A program made the position numbers and the translations under genes. A stretch of 64,000 nucleotides of DNA, from positions 7,659,001 through 7,723,000 of the forward strand of contig CP001769.1 of NCBI GenBank assembly GCA_000024525.1. The letters are read 5' to 3'. The stretch comes from Spirosoma linguale DSM 74 (GTDB lineage: Bacteria > Bacteroidota > Bacteroidia > Cytophagales > Spirosomataceae). The notes beneath the pieces are model-generated. The model was not told where the DNA came from. It did not search any database and worked only from the letters and a program-made list of their open reading frames with translations. This document shows, piece after piece, positions 9,006 through 17,843 of this stretch (the first letter of the stretch is position 1; each line of letters starts with the position of its first letter).

Positions 9006-9443
9006 TTACTCGCTGATGTTGCTGTAGATGGAGTCCATGATTCGGACAAAGTGCTGATAATCTTCGTCGCTGAGGTCGCCCCAGCCTTTGCGTCGCATGG
9101 CCGATACAACGGGTAGTACTTCGTGGTATTTTGCTTCGCCGGCTTCGGTCAGATACACCAGAAACTTCCGCCGGTCGGTATCGGCCATGCGTCGTTCCGT
9201 AAGACCTTTCTGGCTGAGCAGGTCAATGATGCGGGTAACGGTTGGCGCGTCTTTGGTCGTCATCTCCGAAATTGTGTTCTGACTGATACCCGGATTTCGG
9301 AACAAGTGGTCGATCACCACCCACTGGTCGACGGTGAGTTCGAAGCCCGCATCGGTAAACTGCTTTTGCAGGGCATTCCGGATTTTCTTGATTGTGGTGT
9401 CAATCTTAAAGAAATAAGCACGCGTATCGGATGGATGCGTCAT
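9006..9443 (-). CDS. MarR-family transcriptional regulator
   Basis: A 145-residue winged-helix dimer of the MarR family. The recognition region is seen around residues 50-85 (NPGISQNTISEMTTKDAPTVTRIIDLL) and the wing at DTDRRKFLVYLTEAGEAKY. It sits inside the tyrosine degradation cluster, between phhA and fahA on the same strand, so it is the likely repressor of that pathway; its ligand could be homogentisate or another intermediate. A structured sequence before hmgA (12796-12863) is a possible binding site. The ligand and target are inferred from position only. Confidence 0.88.
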   Translation of the reverse strand: MTHPSDTRAYFFKIDTTIKKIRNALQKQFTDAGFELTVDQWVVIDHLFRNPGISQNTISEMTTKDAPTVTRIIDLLSQKGLTERRMADTDRRKFLVYLTEAGEAKYHEVLPVVSAMRRKGWGDLSDEDYQHFVRIMDSIYSNISE

Positions 9444-9563
9444 TCGCTGAAGTCAAGTTTCGTCAGTTCTATTCAGTCTGCTCAGGGCGTGTTAGCCGAA
9501 CTTTATTTCGACTTTCGGCTCCTGACCAGATCGGATATACCCGGCAATAAATGACAAATGTAA

Positions 9564-10286
9564 TCAACTAACCAATAAGCTTTCCAGCGTCTCTTCAATC
9601 TGAGGTACGGACTGGTACAGCTGCTCGTACGACTCGATCACGAAATACTGCTCCTGGTAATGGTCGATGATGTACGGCGTCTGAAGCAGTGTCGCCACAT
9701 CGTACGGAATACGCTTCGGCACCTCACTGTACAGACTGTAAGCCGTTTCGCCCACCGACGACAGAATACCCCCGCCGTAAATCCGCAGTTCATTCCCTTC
9801 GCGAATCAGGCCAAACTCCACGGTGTACCAGTACAGCCGCGAAATCATGGAAATTGCTTCTTCGCTGTCGATATGATCTAGCGCAATCCGGCTCAGCGAT
9901 GCCAGGAAATCACAAAATGCCTGGTTGGACAGCATCGGCACGTGTCCGAAGGTGTCGTGAAACATATCCGGCTCGGGCAGGTACTCCAACTGGTCGCGCC
10001 GACGCAGCCAGGTCGTTGCCGGAAAATTCCGGTTGGCCATCAACTCAAAAAACTCCCGGTTGGGAATAAGCCCATCAACAGCCGCGACCCGCCAGCCCGT
10101 AAGCCGTTGCAGATTTGGGTTCAGATCCCGCTCGAAATTTGGGATACGGTCGGCCCGGAATCCCGTTGCCGAAATCCCGTCGAGGTAATCCTGACTGGCT
10201 TTTCCGGGCAGTTGGGCCATCTGCCGCTCGAAAAGTAGCCGCCAAACGGCCTGATCGTCCGGGGTGTATTTGGTGTATGTCTGCAT
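9564..10286 (-). CDS. phhA: Phenylalanine 4-monooxygenase
   Basis: Pterin-dependent iron enzyme converting phenylalanine to tyrosine. The ATG at 10286 gives 240 residues, matching bacterial phenylalanine hydroxylases that lack the ACT regulatory domain; the frame runs further upstream but only through the intergenic palindrome. Iron ligands are seen in PDMFHDTFGHVPML (two His), with the glutamate expected in YWYTVEFGL. The segment RLTGWRVAAVDGLI is also typical. It lies between hpd and marR on the same strand. The pterin recycling enzymes are not in the window. Confidence 0.95.
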   Translation of the reverse strand: MQTYTKYTPDDQAVWRLLFERQMAQLPGKASQDYLDGISATGFRADRIPNFERDLNPNLQRLTGWRVAAVDGLIPNREFFELMANRNFPATTWLRRRDQLEYLPEPDMFHDTFGHVPMLSNQAFCDFLASLSRIALDHIDSEEAISMISRLYWYTVEFGLIREGNELRIYGGGILSSVGETAYSLYSEVPKRIPYDVATLLQTPYIIDHYQEQYFVIESYEQLYQSVPQIEETLESLLVS

Positions 10287-10305
10287 AACTAATGAGTCAA
10301 TGATA

Positions 10306-10367
10306 GAATGCCTGAATGATAGAATAAATGCCGGAAACCATTCACTCATTCTATCATTCAGGCATTC
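10306..10367. repeat. 20-bp perfect inverted repeat between phhA and hpd
   Basis: Arms GAATGCCTGAATGATAGAAT (10306-10325) and its exact complement (10348-10367), separated by 22 bases. It lies between two genes read in the same direction (hpd then phhA) and could attenuate or process the transcript. There is no T-run on either side. Confidence 0.85.
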
Positions 10368-10374
10368 ATAATTA

Positions 10375-11508
10375 TTACAGCGTTCCCCGTAATGCCTGTT
10401 CGCGTTCGATGGCTTCGAACAGGGCTTTGAAATTGCCTTTCCCGAACGAACGGGCTCCTTTGCGTTGGATAATCTCGAAGAAAAGGGTAGGACGCGGACA
10501 GATGGGCTTGGTGAAAATCTGAAGCAGATACCCCTCATCGTCCCGGTCGACCAGAATGCCCAGCGGACGCAGCGTGTCGATTTCTTCGTCGATCTTCCCG
10601 ATCCGGTCGGCCAGGTGTTCGTAATAGGTTTCGGGCACGGTCAGGAACTCGACACCCCGGTCGCGGAGGGCCAGAACGGTTTCCACGATGTTGTCCGTAG
10701 CCACGGCTATGTGTTGAATGCCGGGACCGCCGTAGAAATCCAGGTATTCCTCAATCTGCGACTTCTTTTTACCCTCGGCGGGTTCGTTGATGGGGAACTT
10801 CACCCGGCCGTTTCCGTTGCTCATGACCTTGCTCATCAGCGCCGTATAATCGGTGGATATGTCTTTGTCATCGAACGAAACAAGCTGCTGGAAACCCATC
10901 ACATCGTGATAAAACGCCATCCACTGGTTCATTTCGTGCCAGCCGACATTGCCCACCATATGGTCTACGTAGTTCAGTCCTACATCGGCCGGGCGATAGG
11001 TCGGGTTCCAGGGTTGGTAGCCCGGCAGAAACACGCCGGTATAGTCGTTGCGCTCCACAAATACATGCACCGTATCGCCGTAGATGTGAATACCTGACCT
11101 CACCACATAGCCGGTGTCATCCTGCTCGCGGACCGGCTCCATATAGGGTTTTGCCCCTCGTTTTGTCGTTTCGTCAAAGGCTTTACGGGCATCATCTACC
11201 CACAGCGCCACCACCCGAACGCCATCGCCATGCTGGTCGATGTGGCGGCCGATTTCAGAATCGCCGTGCAGGGGCGAGGTGAGCACCAGCCTGATCTTGC
11301 CCTGCTGCACCAGGTACGATTCCCGGTCGCGCAGACCGGTTGCCAGTCCGGCATGGGCCACGGGTTGAAAGCCAAAGGCCGTCTGGAAGTAATGCGCCGA
11401 CTGCCGGGCATTGCCCACGTACAATTCAAGGTAGTCCGTGCCGTTGAGGGGCAGAAAATCCTCGGTAGAGGAGTCGGTAATGGGTTGGGTTAGTTCGAGG
11501 GTTTCCAT
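10375..11508 (-). CDS. hpd: 4-hydroxyphenylpyruvate dioxygenase
   Basis: Converts 4-hydroxyphenylpyruvate to homogentisate with non-haem iron. The 377-residue protein has two VOC-type repeats: an N-terminal one starting GTDYLELYVGNARQSAHYF and a catalytic C-terminal one with the iron ligands in NYVDHMVGNV (His), GPGIQHIAVATDNI (His) and LFFEIIQRKG (Glu). The C-terminal helix FGKGNFKALFEAIEREQ that gates the active site is present. The 43 bp to hmgA and the shared direction suggest an operon. Tyrosine aminotransferase, needed to supply the substrate, is not nearby. Confidence 0.96.
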   Translation of the reverse strand: METLELTQPITDSSTEDFLPLNGTDYLELYVGNARQSAHYFQTAFGFQPVAHAGLATGLRDRESYLVQQGKIRLVLTSPLHGDSEIGRHIDQHGDGVRVVALWVDDARKAFDETTKRGAKPYMEPVREQDDTGYVVRSGIHIYGDTVHVFVERNDYTGVFLPGYQPWNPTYRPADVGLNYVDHMVGNVGWHEMNQWMAFYHDVMGFQQLVSFDDKDISTDYTALMSKVMSNGNGRVKFPINEPAEGKKKSQIEEYLDFYGGPGIQHIAVATDNIVETVLALRDRGVEFLTVPETYYEHLADRIGKIDEEIDTLRPLGILVDRDDEGYLLQIFTKPICPRPTLFFEIIQRKGARSFGKGNFKALFEAIEREQALRGTL

Positions 11509-11550
11509 GTTTTTGTTGATGTGTGTAAGTACTTCGAGTAAGCATCCGCA

Positions 11551-12741
11551 TTACATAATCCATGATTTGTAATACTTCCCATCATCCAGCGCCACGGCCT
11601 GTTCGGTCAGCATGAGCGGGCGGAAGGTATCGACCATGACGGCGTATTCCTGAGTTTCTTTTTTGCCGATGCTTCGTTCCATCGCACCGGGTGCAGGGCC
11701 GTGGGGCGTACCACCGGGGTGCAGGGTGATGTGGCCGGGCGCAATGTCGTTGCGGCTCATAAAATCACCATCGACGTAATAGATCACCTCGTCGGAGTCG
11801 ATATTCGAGTGGTTGTAGGGTGCCGGGATCGACTTCGGGTGGTAATCGTACAGACGCGGGACAAACGAGCAGACCACGAAGGAGTCGGTCTGGAATGTCT
11901 GATGCACCGGTGGCGGTTGATGCACCCGACCGGTTATCGGCTCGAAGTTGAAAATCGAAAAACCATATGGGTAGTTGTAACCGTCCCATCCCACCACATC
12001 GAACGGGTGCGAGGCATAAATCAGCGAATGCAAGGCACCCTGTTTTTTGATCTTCATTAGAAAATCGCCGGCTTCGTCATGCGTTTCGAGCGCGCCGGGC
12101 CGCATAATGTCCCGTTCGCAGAAAGGCGAATGCTCAAGCAACTGCCCAAACTGGTTCCGGTAGCGTTTGGGGGTGTAAATCGGCGAATGCGATTCGACGT
12201 AAAGCAGCCGGTTATCGGTCGTGTCAAACTCGATCTGGTAAATCACCCCGCGCGGAATAATCAGGTAATCGCCGTACTGAAACGGAATCGTCCCGAACAG
12301 CGTCCGAAGTTTTCCGGTGCCCCGGTGGATGAACAGCATCTCGTCGGCATCGGCGTTTTTATAGAAATAACTCGTTAGCGATTGACGGGGAGCCGCCAGC
12401 CCAAACGTGAGGTCGTTGTTGACCAGCAGCGGCACCCGACTGTCCAGAAAATCATCGGCGGGTTCGACGCCAAAGCCAAGCAATTTCCGTGACAGCATGT
12501 TTTTTTGCACCGCCAGTTTCGGGGTCATATCGACGCTTTCCAGCACCTCCCGCACCATCGTTGGCCGGTGAACGTGGTAAAGCAACGACGACATGCCTTC
12601 GAAGCCAATGGTACCGAACAGTTGCTCATAGTAAAACGGACCGTCGTCAAAGGGCTGAGTGGTGCCCTCTGTACCGGCAGGTCGGGCAAACTGCGTGTGG
12701 CGTTTAGGCGGAATCTGGCCGAGTGTGTGGTAAAAAGGCAT
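11551..12741 (-). CDS. hmgA: Homogentisate 1,2-dioxygenase
   Basis: Ring-cleaving iron dioxygenase producing maleylacetoacetate. The start at 12741 (MPFYHTLGQIPPKRH) gives 396 residues, close to the family size; an upstream in-frame codon adds twelve unlikely residues. The C-terminal cupin region carries the iron-binding pattern around YNHSNIDSDEVIYYVDG and ITLHPGGTPHGP. It is the first gene of the tyrosine cluster as read on the minus strand and is divergent from a nucleotidyltransferase gene, so its control region probably lies in 12742-13032. Confidence 0.95.
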   Translation of the reverse strand: MPFYHTLGQIPPKRHTQFARPAGTEGTTQPFDDGPFYYEQLFGTIGFEGMSSLLYHVHRPTMVREVLESVDMTPKLAVQKNMLSRKLLGFGVEPADDFLDSRVPLLVNNDLTFGLAAPRQSLTSYFYKNADADEMLFIHRGTGKLRTLFGTIPFQYGDYLIIPRGVIYQIEFDTTDNRLLYVESHSPIYTPKRYRNQFGQLLEHSPFCERDIMRPGALETHDEAGDFLMKIKKQGALHSLIYASHPFDVVGWDGYNYPYGFSIFNFEPITGRVHQPPPVHQTFQTDSFVVCSFVPRLYDYHPKSIPAPYNHSNIDSDEVIYYVDGDFMSRNDIAPGHITLHPGGTPHGPAPGAMERSIGKKETQEYAVMVDTFRPLMLTEQAVALDDGKYYKSWIM

Positions 12742-12795
12742 AGTGTCGGTCGGTTTCTCCAGCGAACCCACGCACAAAAGGGTCGTCGGAAATCA

Positions 12796-12863
12796 AGTTG
12801 TCGTGCTAAATTTAATTAGTTGTTTTAGCAACTGTTGTTTAGCGTACAATTATAACGACAACT
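12796..12863. promoter_or_regulatory. Structured region before hmgA, candidate MarR operator
   Basis: Outer inverted repeat AGTTGTCGT (12796-12804) / ACGACAACT (12855-12863) encloses nested shorter ones, AGTTG...CAACT and CAACTGTTG. It lies 55 to 122 bp before the hmgA start in an AT-rich stretch. Such nested GTTG/CAAC half-sites suit a dimeric winged-helix regulator, and the marR gene in the cluster is the obvious candidate. Binding is inferred. Confidence 0.4.
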
Positions 12864-13032
12864 ATTGAAAATTGTATATTGTTTGGATTTATTTTTATTA
12901 TAAGGGGTAAAAAGGGCCAATTGGGCATTAACATCACTTTAAATAGTAAAGCCCGGCCCCTTTTTTTAATTTTGGGTGGGCAGCCTTTACTGTACTTTAC
13001 GACCATAAACTGTTTAACGCACCGGCGTACCG

Positions 13033-13956
13033 GTGATCACTGAAATGCAACCTACTCTTTTGATTCTGGCGGCCGGTATGGGCAGCCGTTACGGTGGTGT
13101 CAAACAACTCGACCAGTTCGGGCCGAATGGCGAAACCATCATAGATTACTCCCTTTTCGACGCTATCCGGGCGGGCTTTGGTAAGGTTGTCTTTATTATT
13201 CGGGAGGAGCTTCGTCAGGATTTTGAGGAAGTATTCGGCAGCAAACTAGCCGGGAAAATTGAGGTCGACTATGCGATTCAGGCACTCGATTCATACGTTC
13301 CGGCCGAGGTTGGAGAAGTAAGACGGACAAAGCCCTGGGGCACCGGCCATGCTATGCTCTGCGCCAAAGACCATACCCATACCCCGTTCGCCGTGATCAA
13401 CGCCGACGATTTTTACGGTCTCGAAGCGTTTCAGCTCATTAACGATTTCCTGACAACGAATACCGACGACCAACTGCACGCAATGGTTGGCTACGAAGTG
13501 AAAAACACGCTGTCGGAAAATGGGTCGGTATCGCGGGGTGTTTGCGAAGTGGCCGAGAATGGTAATCTTCTGTCGGTTATTGAGCGGACAAAAATTTACG
13601 AACAGGAAAACGGTACGTCGGAGAAGAAGATTGTTTTTGAAGAAGCCGATACCCTGACGACCCTGGCGCCCGACACACCGGTTTCGATGAACTTCTGGGG
13701 CTTTAAACCCAGTGTGTTCCCGTTGGTGCAGCACCAGTTCGAGAGTTACGCCATTGCGAATATCGACTCGCCCAAGGCTGAGTTTTATATCCCAACGGTT
13801 ATGAGTAATCTGATTCAGACGGACACGGGTCATTGCAAGGTATTCCGTAGCCAGTCGGCCTGGTTTGGCGTAACCTACCCCGATGATAAACCGGTTGTGC
13901 AGGCTGCACTCAAGCAGTTGCACGACAACGGGGCGTATCCGGATAAGCTGTGGTAA
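13033..13956 (+). CDS. Sugar-1-phosphate nucleotidyltransferase family protein
   Basis: A 307-residue nucleotidyltransferase with the N-terminal signature LILAAGMGSRYGGVKQLDQFGPNG, the nucleotide-binding loop, and the AVINADDFYG metal-binding motif near residue 120. It should activate a sugar phosphate with an NTP, but the sugar is not evident; the family is often annotated only as NDP-sugar pyrophosphorylase-like. Two starts are possible, 13033 and the ATG at 13045, which begins directly with MQPTLLILAAG and may be the true one. A TAATTTTG box at 12967-12974 could be its promoter. The gene is alone on the plus strand. Confidence 0.8.
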   Translation: MITEMQPTLLILAAGMGSRYGGVKQLDQFGPNGETIIDYSLFDAIRAGFGKVVFIIREELRQDFEEVFGSKLAGKIEVDYAIQALDSYVPAEVGEVRRTKPWGTGHAMLCAKDHTHTPFAVINADDFYGLEAFQLINDFLTTNTDDQLHAMVGYEVKNTLSENGSVSRGVCEVAENGNLLSVIERTKIYEQENGTSEKKIVFEEADTLTTLAPDTPVSMNFWGFKPSVFPLVQHQFESYAIANIDSPKAEFYIPTVMSNLIQTDTGHCKVFRSQSAWFGVTYPDDKPVVQAALKQLHDNGAYPDKLW

Positions 13957-13967
13957 TTGATTGAACG

Positions 13968-14081
13968 CAGAGGCACAAAGGCCACAGAGAACTCAGTCCC
14001 TTGTTGTGCATAGTCTAAGACTACGGCCAACAGCCAACACAAAGGGCACAGAGAACTTAATCTCTGTGCCCTTTGTGTTGG
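13968..14081. repeat. Intergenic palindromic element, CACAAAGG...CACAGAGAACT family
   Basis: Between two convergent genes. The core is a 21-bp perfect inverted repeat (14034-14054 and 14061-14081) with a 6-base loop. Its arm contains CACAAAGGGCACAGAGAACT, and a second copy differing at one of 20 bases lies upstream at about 13974-13993. It may end transcription from both sides. Confidence 0.8.
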
Positions 14082-14094
14082 TAAGCCTTTCAAT

Positions 14095-14664
14095 CTAGCT
14101 TGTGCGCTCGGGAAATTTCTCCACGATGCGTTCGGCTTCTTTGCGCAACTGGGCCGCAATGCGGGCGGGGTCACCAACGGCGTTCTGCACTGAACCTCGC
14201 CAGACGAGCTTACGCGTGCGGGCATCGACCATGTCTACCACCAGCGTACCGGCCTGATACTGCTGCTGCTGGTATTGTTGGCCGCCCCATCCCCACCAAC
14301 CGGGTCCCCAGCCACCGTAGCCCCAACGGCCCCAACCCATATAAGGACCGTAGTAAGGCGAGGGTGTGGCGACATTCCGGGTTTTGTCTTCGACAAAGAA
14401 ATGGTAGCCAACGATCAAATCAGGCTTCGTCGTTGTTTCGGTCAATCCCTTTTGTTGTAATACCTCAGCCATTGTGTTTTCGACGCTTTCGGTCGCTATT
14501 TGATTATAATACAATGGATTCTGGCCCGCTTTTACATCGCTGTCCATCCAGGCGAACGTCTTGTACTTGCTAAAGTCGGTCCGGGTGTTTTTATCGACGG
14601 TTACACGCGGGGCGCATCCATAGGCTACTACCAAAAAAGTCACTATACTCAATAATCGCTTCAT
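14095..14664 (-). CDS. DUF4136 lipoprotein
   Basis: A 189-residue lipoprotein with signal MKRLLSIVTFLVVAYGC and Cys at 17. The mature part fits DUF4136: DFSKYKTFAWMD near residue 35, the KPDLIVGYHFFVEDK core, and a C-terminal TLVVDMVDARTRKLVWRGSV strand pair. Between them is a low-complexity Gly/Trp/Tyr/Gln stretch (about residues 105-140), which is unusual and probably surface-exposed. Function unknown; DUF4136 proteins are envelope-associated. It is convergent with the nucleotidyltransferase gene. Confidence 0.85.
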   Translation of the reverse strand: MKRLLSIVTFLVVAYGCAPRVTVDKNTRTDFSKYKTFAWMDSDVKAGQNPLYYNQIATESVENTMAEVLQQKGLTETTTKPDLIVGYHFFVEDKTRNVATPSPYYGPYMGWGRWGYGGWGPGWWGWGGQQYQQQQYQAGTLVVDMVDARTRKLVWRGSVQNAVGDPARIAAQLRKEAERIVEKFPERTS

Positions 14665-14739
14665 AACGTAGAGTTGTTTGTGTTCACTCTACTTAACCTG
14701 CGGCTATTTTAAAGGTTCGCGGTTTGTGAGGCTACGTTC

Positions 14740-16407
14740 CTACTGAAGCGATGGGTGCTTTTTATGCCATTCGGTAGCATCCTGATACGCTTTGGCAACC
14801 GCCAGTACTTTGCCTTCTTCAAACAACTGTCCCATAAAGGTGATGCTCGTGGGCAGATTTTGCTTCGTAAATCCATTGGGCAACACCACGCACGGATGGC
14901 CCGTCAGGTTGGTGATCGTGAGGTTGCCGCCCGCGTAAGCAGGCGATACGTACACGTCGATCTTAGCCGCTTTCAATTGATCCGCCATCTCATTGATGAG
15001 TTTAGTGCGGGCGCGGTTTGCCTGAATGTACTCGACTGCCGGAACGAAACGAGCCGACCGGAACGAGTTTGGCCAGGCATTTTTACCCTGCCGAACCATC
15101 AGATCATCGCGCCCCGACCGGGTTAGCTCATCAAAAGCAGCCGCTGCTTCGACCGTCAGCAGGAACGAAATACGCCCCGCCGGAACGCCCGTCGGTAAGT
15201 CGAACGTAACGAGTTCGGCACCCAGCTTACGGAGGGTTTGCAAGGTAAGCGAATCGTTGGCGCGGTTCGGGTAGTTGCTTTCAAACGCCTTTTTGACGTA
15301 GCCAATACGCGTTCCTTTCAGCGTTACCAGCGGAGTATAGCGGAAAGGCGCGTTCATAACGGTGGGGTCGTTGCCATCGGGTCCGTAAATGGCGTTGAAC
15401 ACCAGCGCACAATCTTCCACGCTGCGGGTAATTGGTCCGATCTTGTCCATGCTCCAGCTCAGCGCCATAGCCCCGTGCCGACTTACCCGACCGAAAGTAG
15501 GCCGCAGCCCGGTGGTGCCGCAAACTGTTGAGGGCGACACGATAGACCCCAGCGTTTCGGTACCAATCGCAAAGGGTAACAACCCCGCCGACACACTCGA
15601 CGCCGACCCCGCCGATGAGCCGCTGGAACCGGCGGTGGTACTCCACGGGTTACGCGTCATGCCGCCAAACCACACATCGCCCATTGCCAGCGCACCCAGG
15701 GTCATTTTGCCACAGAGCACGGCACCCGCTTTTTCGAGTCGCTGGATAACCGTAGCGTCGAGGTCGAAGGTTTGGTCTTTGTAGGGCATAGCGCCCCAGG
15801 TCGTTTTGTACCCCTTTTTGGCCAGCAAGTCTTTTGCCCCGTACGGAATGCCGTGCAGCGGACCGCGATATTTTCCGGCTTTTAATTCCTCATCAGCCCG
15901 TTTAGCCTGACTCAGCGCCAACTCTTCGGTCAGGGTAATGACGCAATGGAGTTTGGGGTCGTACGTTTTCAGCCGGTTCAGAAAAAATTGCGTGAGTTCG
16001 ACCGATGTAATTTGTTTGGTTCGGATCAGTTCGCCCAATTGCCCGACGGTGTAAAACGCCAGTTCGTCGCGGTTTTGGGGAAGGCTAACTTTACCGGCGG
16101 GAGACGCCTTAAAGGACGATGGTCCGGTGGGCATGGCAAACCCGGCTGGTAGCGGGTTAAAGTAAAGTGCCGGGGCAATGTCGTTTGGCAGGTCGATCTT
16201 ACGGAGGGCTTCGTAATTGGTACGGGCGTTGTTCAGGTTACCGAGCATAGAATCGCGCTCAGCGGGGGTAAACTCCAGCCCGAATACGCGGGAGGCTACC
16301 TCGACCATTTCGGTTGTTAACGGTTTTTGTGGATCGTCGTTGGTGATGAATGCACCCAGTAAAAAGCTGCTGGCGCAGGCAGTAAGCAGGAGTAAGCGTT
16401 GTTTCAT
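14740..16407 (-). CDS. Exported amidase (amidase signature family)
   Basis: An amide hydrolase with the Ser-cisSer-Lys triad. The ATG at 16407 (MKQRLLLLTACASSFLLG) gives a signal peptide and 555 residues; a frame start at 16440 lacks that form. Motifs: GIPYGAKDLLA with the catalytic Lys, then the signature TTAGSSGSSAGSASSVSAGL with the two serines and TETLGSIVSPS. An N-terminal domain of about 100 residues before the catalytic core is typical of secreted Bacteroidota amidases. The substrate is unknown; the export signal suggests an extracytoplasmic amide or peptide. Confidence 0.88.
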   Translation of the reverse strand: MKQRLLLLTACASSFLLGAFITNDDPQKPLTTEMVEVASRVFGLEFTPAERDSMLGNLNNARTNYEALRKIDLPNDIAPALYFNPLPAGFAMPTGPSSFKASPAGKVSLPQNRDELAFYTVGQLGELIRTKQITSVELTQFFLNRLKTYDPKLHCVITLTEELALSQAKRADEELKAGKYRGPLHGIPYGAKDLLAKKGYKTTWGAMPYKDQTFDLDATVIQRLEKAGAVLCGKMTLGALAMGDVWFGGMTRNPWSTTAGSSGSSAGSASSVSAGLLPFAIGTETLGSIVSPSTVCGTTGLRPTFGRVSRHGAMALSWSMDKIGPITRSVEDCALVFNAIYGPDGNDPTVMNAPFRYTPLVTLKGTRIGYVKKAFESNYPNRANDSLTLQTLRKLGAELVTFDLPTGVPAGRISFLLTVEAAAAFDELTRSGRDDLMVRQGKNAWPNSFRSARFVPAVEYIQANRARTKLINEMADQLKAAKIDVYVSPAYAGGNLTITNLTGHPCVVLPNGFTKQNLPTSITFMGQLFEEGKVLAVAKAYQDATEWHKKHPSLQ

Positions 16408-16458
16408 TCGATTTGGCTTATTGACAAAGTAATAAGCCAAATTACGGCAGAAAGGTCT

Positions 16459-17070
16459 CTAATTGGACGCCTGTTGCAAAAAAACCTCGTGTAGCCGAAT
16501 AATCTGTGGGAGTAGCAATTGTGCCTCATCGTTCTCGACGACGTAATCGGCAATCTGAAACCGGGCTTCGTCGCTTAGTTGCCGATCAATAATATTCTGA
16601 ATTTCCGAGTCGGTTCGTTGTGGGTCGCGTTTGCGGATACGAGCAATGCGCAACGCAACGGGGGCCTGTACGACAATGATTTTATCAAGCGTGTTGCCAT
16701 CGCCCGCCCGCTGGTTCATCAGGGCAGCTTCTTTCACTACATAGGGCTTATCGGCATGTTCATTAACCCAGGCCGCCGTGTCGGCAAAGACGCGGGGGTG
16801 AATAACGGCGTTGAGGGAGGCTAGTAAGGCCGGGTCGGCAAACACCTGCGAGGCTACCCAGCTCCGATTATACCGGCCTGTCGGCGTGTAGGCCTCTTTG
16901 CCGAGAACCCGCTGAATATCGGCTTTAAGGATGGGATCGTGTTCGGTAAGCCATTTTGCCCGTTCATCGGCTTCGTAAACGGGAATGTCCAGCGCTTTAA
17001 ACACGGCACACACCACACTTTTACCTGAGCCAATACCACCCGTTACGCCAATCTGAAGGGGAGCTTTCAT
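16459..17070 (-). CDS. coaE: Dephospho-CoA kinase
   Basis: Final step of coenzyme A synthesis, ATP-dependent 3'-phosphorylation of dephospho-CoA. The 203-residue protein has the P-loop GVTGGIGSGKSVV at residues 8-20, the ADERAKWL lid segment near 35, and the later HPRVF and VVQAPVALRIARIRKRD segments typical of CoaE. It ends the conserved minus-strand row nusB, YtxH, DUF1573, yajC, YbbR, coaE. A weak inverted repeat TAATGTAAA/TTTACATTA lies in the gap before it (17088-17132). Confidence 0.95.
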   Translation of the reverse strand: MKAPLQIGVTGGIGSGKSVVCAVFKALDIPVYEADERAKWLTEHDPILKADIQRVLGKEAYTPTGRYNRSWVASQVFADPALLASLNAVIHPRVFADTAAWVNEHADKPYVVKEAALMNQRAGDGNTLDKIIVVQAPVALRIARIRKRDPQRTDSEIQNIIDRQLSDEARFQIADYVVENDEAQLLLPQIIRLHEVFLQQASN

Positions 17071-17147
17071 TGGGAATCTAGGGTAAATAATGTAAAATGA
17101 ACACTGGACAACGCATCATACAGTTTACATTACTCATTCTACCTTAT

Positions 17148-17840
17148 TCATTTAAAAGGCGACAACAGTTCACCGACTTCGAAACTCACCGCCACCCGGT
17201 TGGCGCTGGTGTGCAGGAGCGGGTGGCGCAGTTGATTCAGGGGCAGTTCTTCGTCGTAATTATCCGAAATACGTTTGCGGGGAATTCGTACCCAAATCGT
17301 ATCCGGTAATCCTTTGACCAGCTTTGCCGGGCCGTCGATCTGAATGGAGCGCGGAGTCATATTAATGACACTTGATACCATGAAGCGCGGGGCCATATCC
17401 ATATGCAGACTGTCGGGGAGAAGACGAACCGTTTTGGAGATGTGCCGGTCGAAATTTAGCGCCAGCGTATCGGCAACAACGTAATTGACATGCAGCTTTT
17501 TTACCTGTTCGGCCAGGGCTGCCGCCAGCGAAGATGTGTTGATAGCCGTTGCCCGCAGCGGGTCCTTTATGAGGTAGTCGACCGGTTCGATGCGGAAGGG
17601 AAGCCACGAATGGCGCAGCAGTCCCCAGCCATCGCTCGATACGTTTACCTGTACGGTATGGGGTAATGGCGATGTGGGAATGAATAAAGAATCATCATAA
17701 ACAAACCGGATCGGGTACTCTACCGTGAGCGTGTAACCCGGCTTGTTAAGGGCATTCAGAAACCAGAAGAGGGCAGCCGCGCCTATGCAAAGAAGCGCTT
17801 TGGTTGGTTGAAAGGAGCGGACGTTTGGGGCGGTATTCAC
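17148..17840 (-). CDS. YbbR-like domain membrane-anchored protein
   Basis: A 230-residue protein with one N-terminal membrane anchor (ALLCIGAAALFWFLNALN, about residues 15-32) and two YbbR-like beta repeats after it, including the segment GPAKLVKGLPDTIWV typical of the fold. YbbR proteins in Firmicutes (CdaR) modulate the diadenylate cyclase; no cyclase gene is next to this one, so that role is not supported here. It begins 3 bp after yajC ends, which implies co-transcription, an order common in Bacteroidota. Confidence 0.72.
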   Translation of the reverse strand: MNTAPNVRSFQPTKALLCIGAAALFWFLNALNKPGYTLTVEYPIRFVYDDSLFIPTSPLPHTVQVNVSSDGWGLLRHSWLPFRIEPVDYLIKDPLRATAINTSSLAAALAEQVKKLHVNYVVADTLALNFDRHISKTVRLLPDSLHMDMAPRFMVSSVINMTPRSIQIDGPAKLVKGLPDTIWVRIPRKRISDNYDEELPLNQLRHPLLHTSANRVAVSFEVGELLSPFK

Positions 17841-17843
17841 ACG

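Noticed and set aside
10287..10538. Upstream extension of the phhA frame
   Set aside because: It reads through the hairpin and into hpd; the bacterial phenylalanine hydroxylase start is at 10286.
17088..17132. Repeat TAATGTAAA/TTTACATTA between YbbR and coaE as an operator
   Set aside because: Only 9 bp and AT-rich, and it lies inside a housekeeping operon; chance occurrence is likely.
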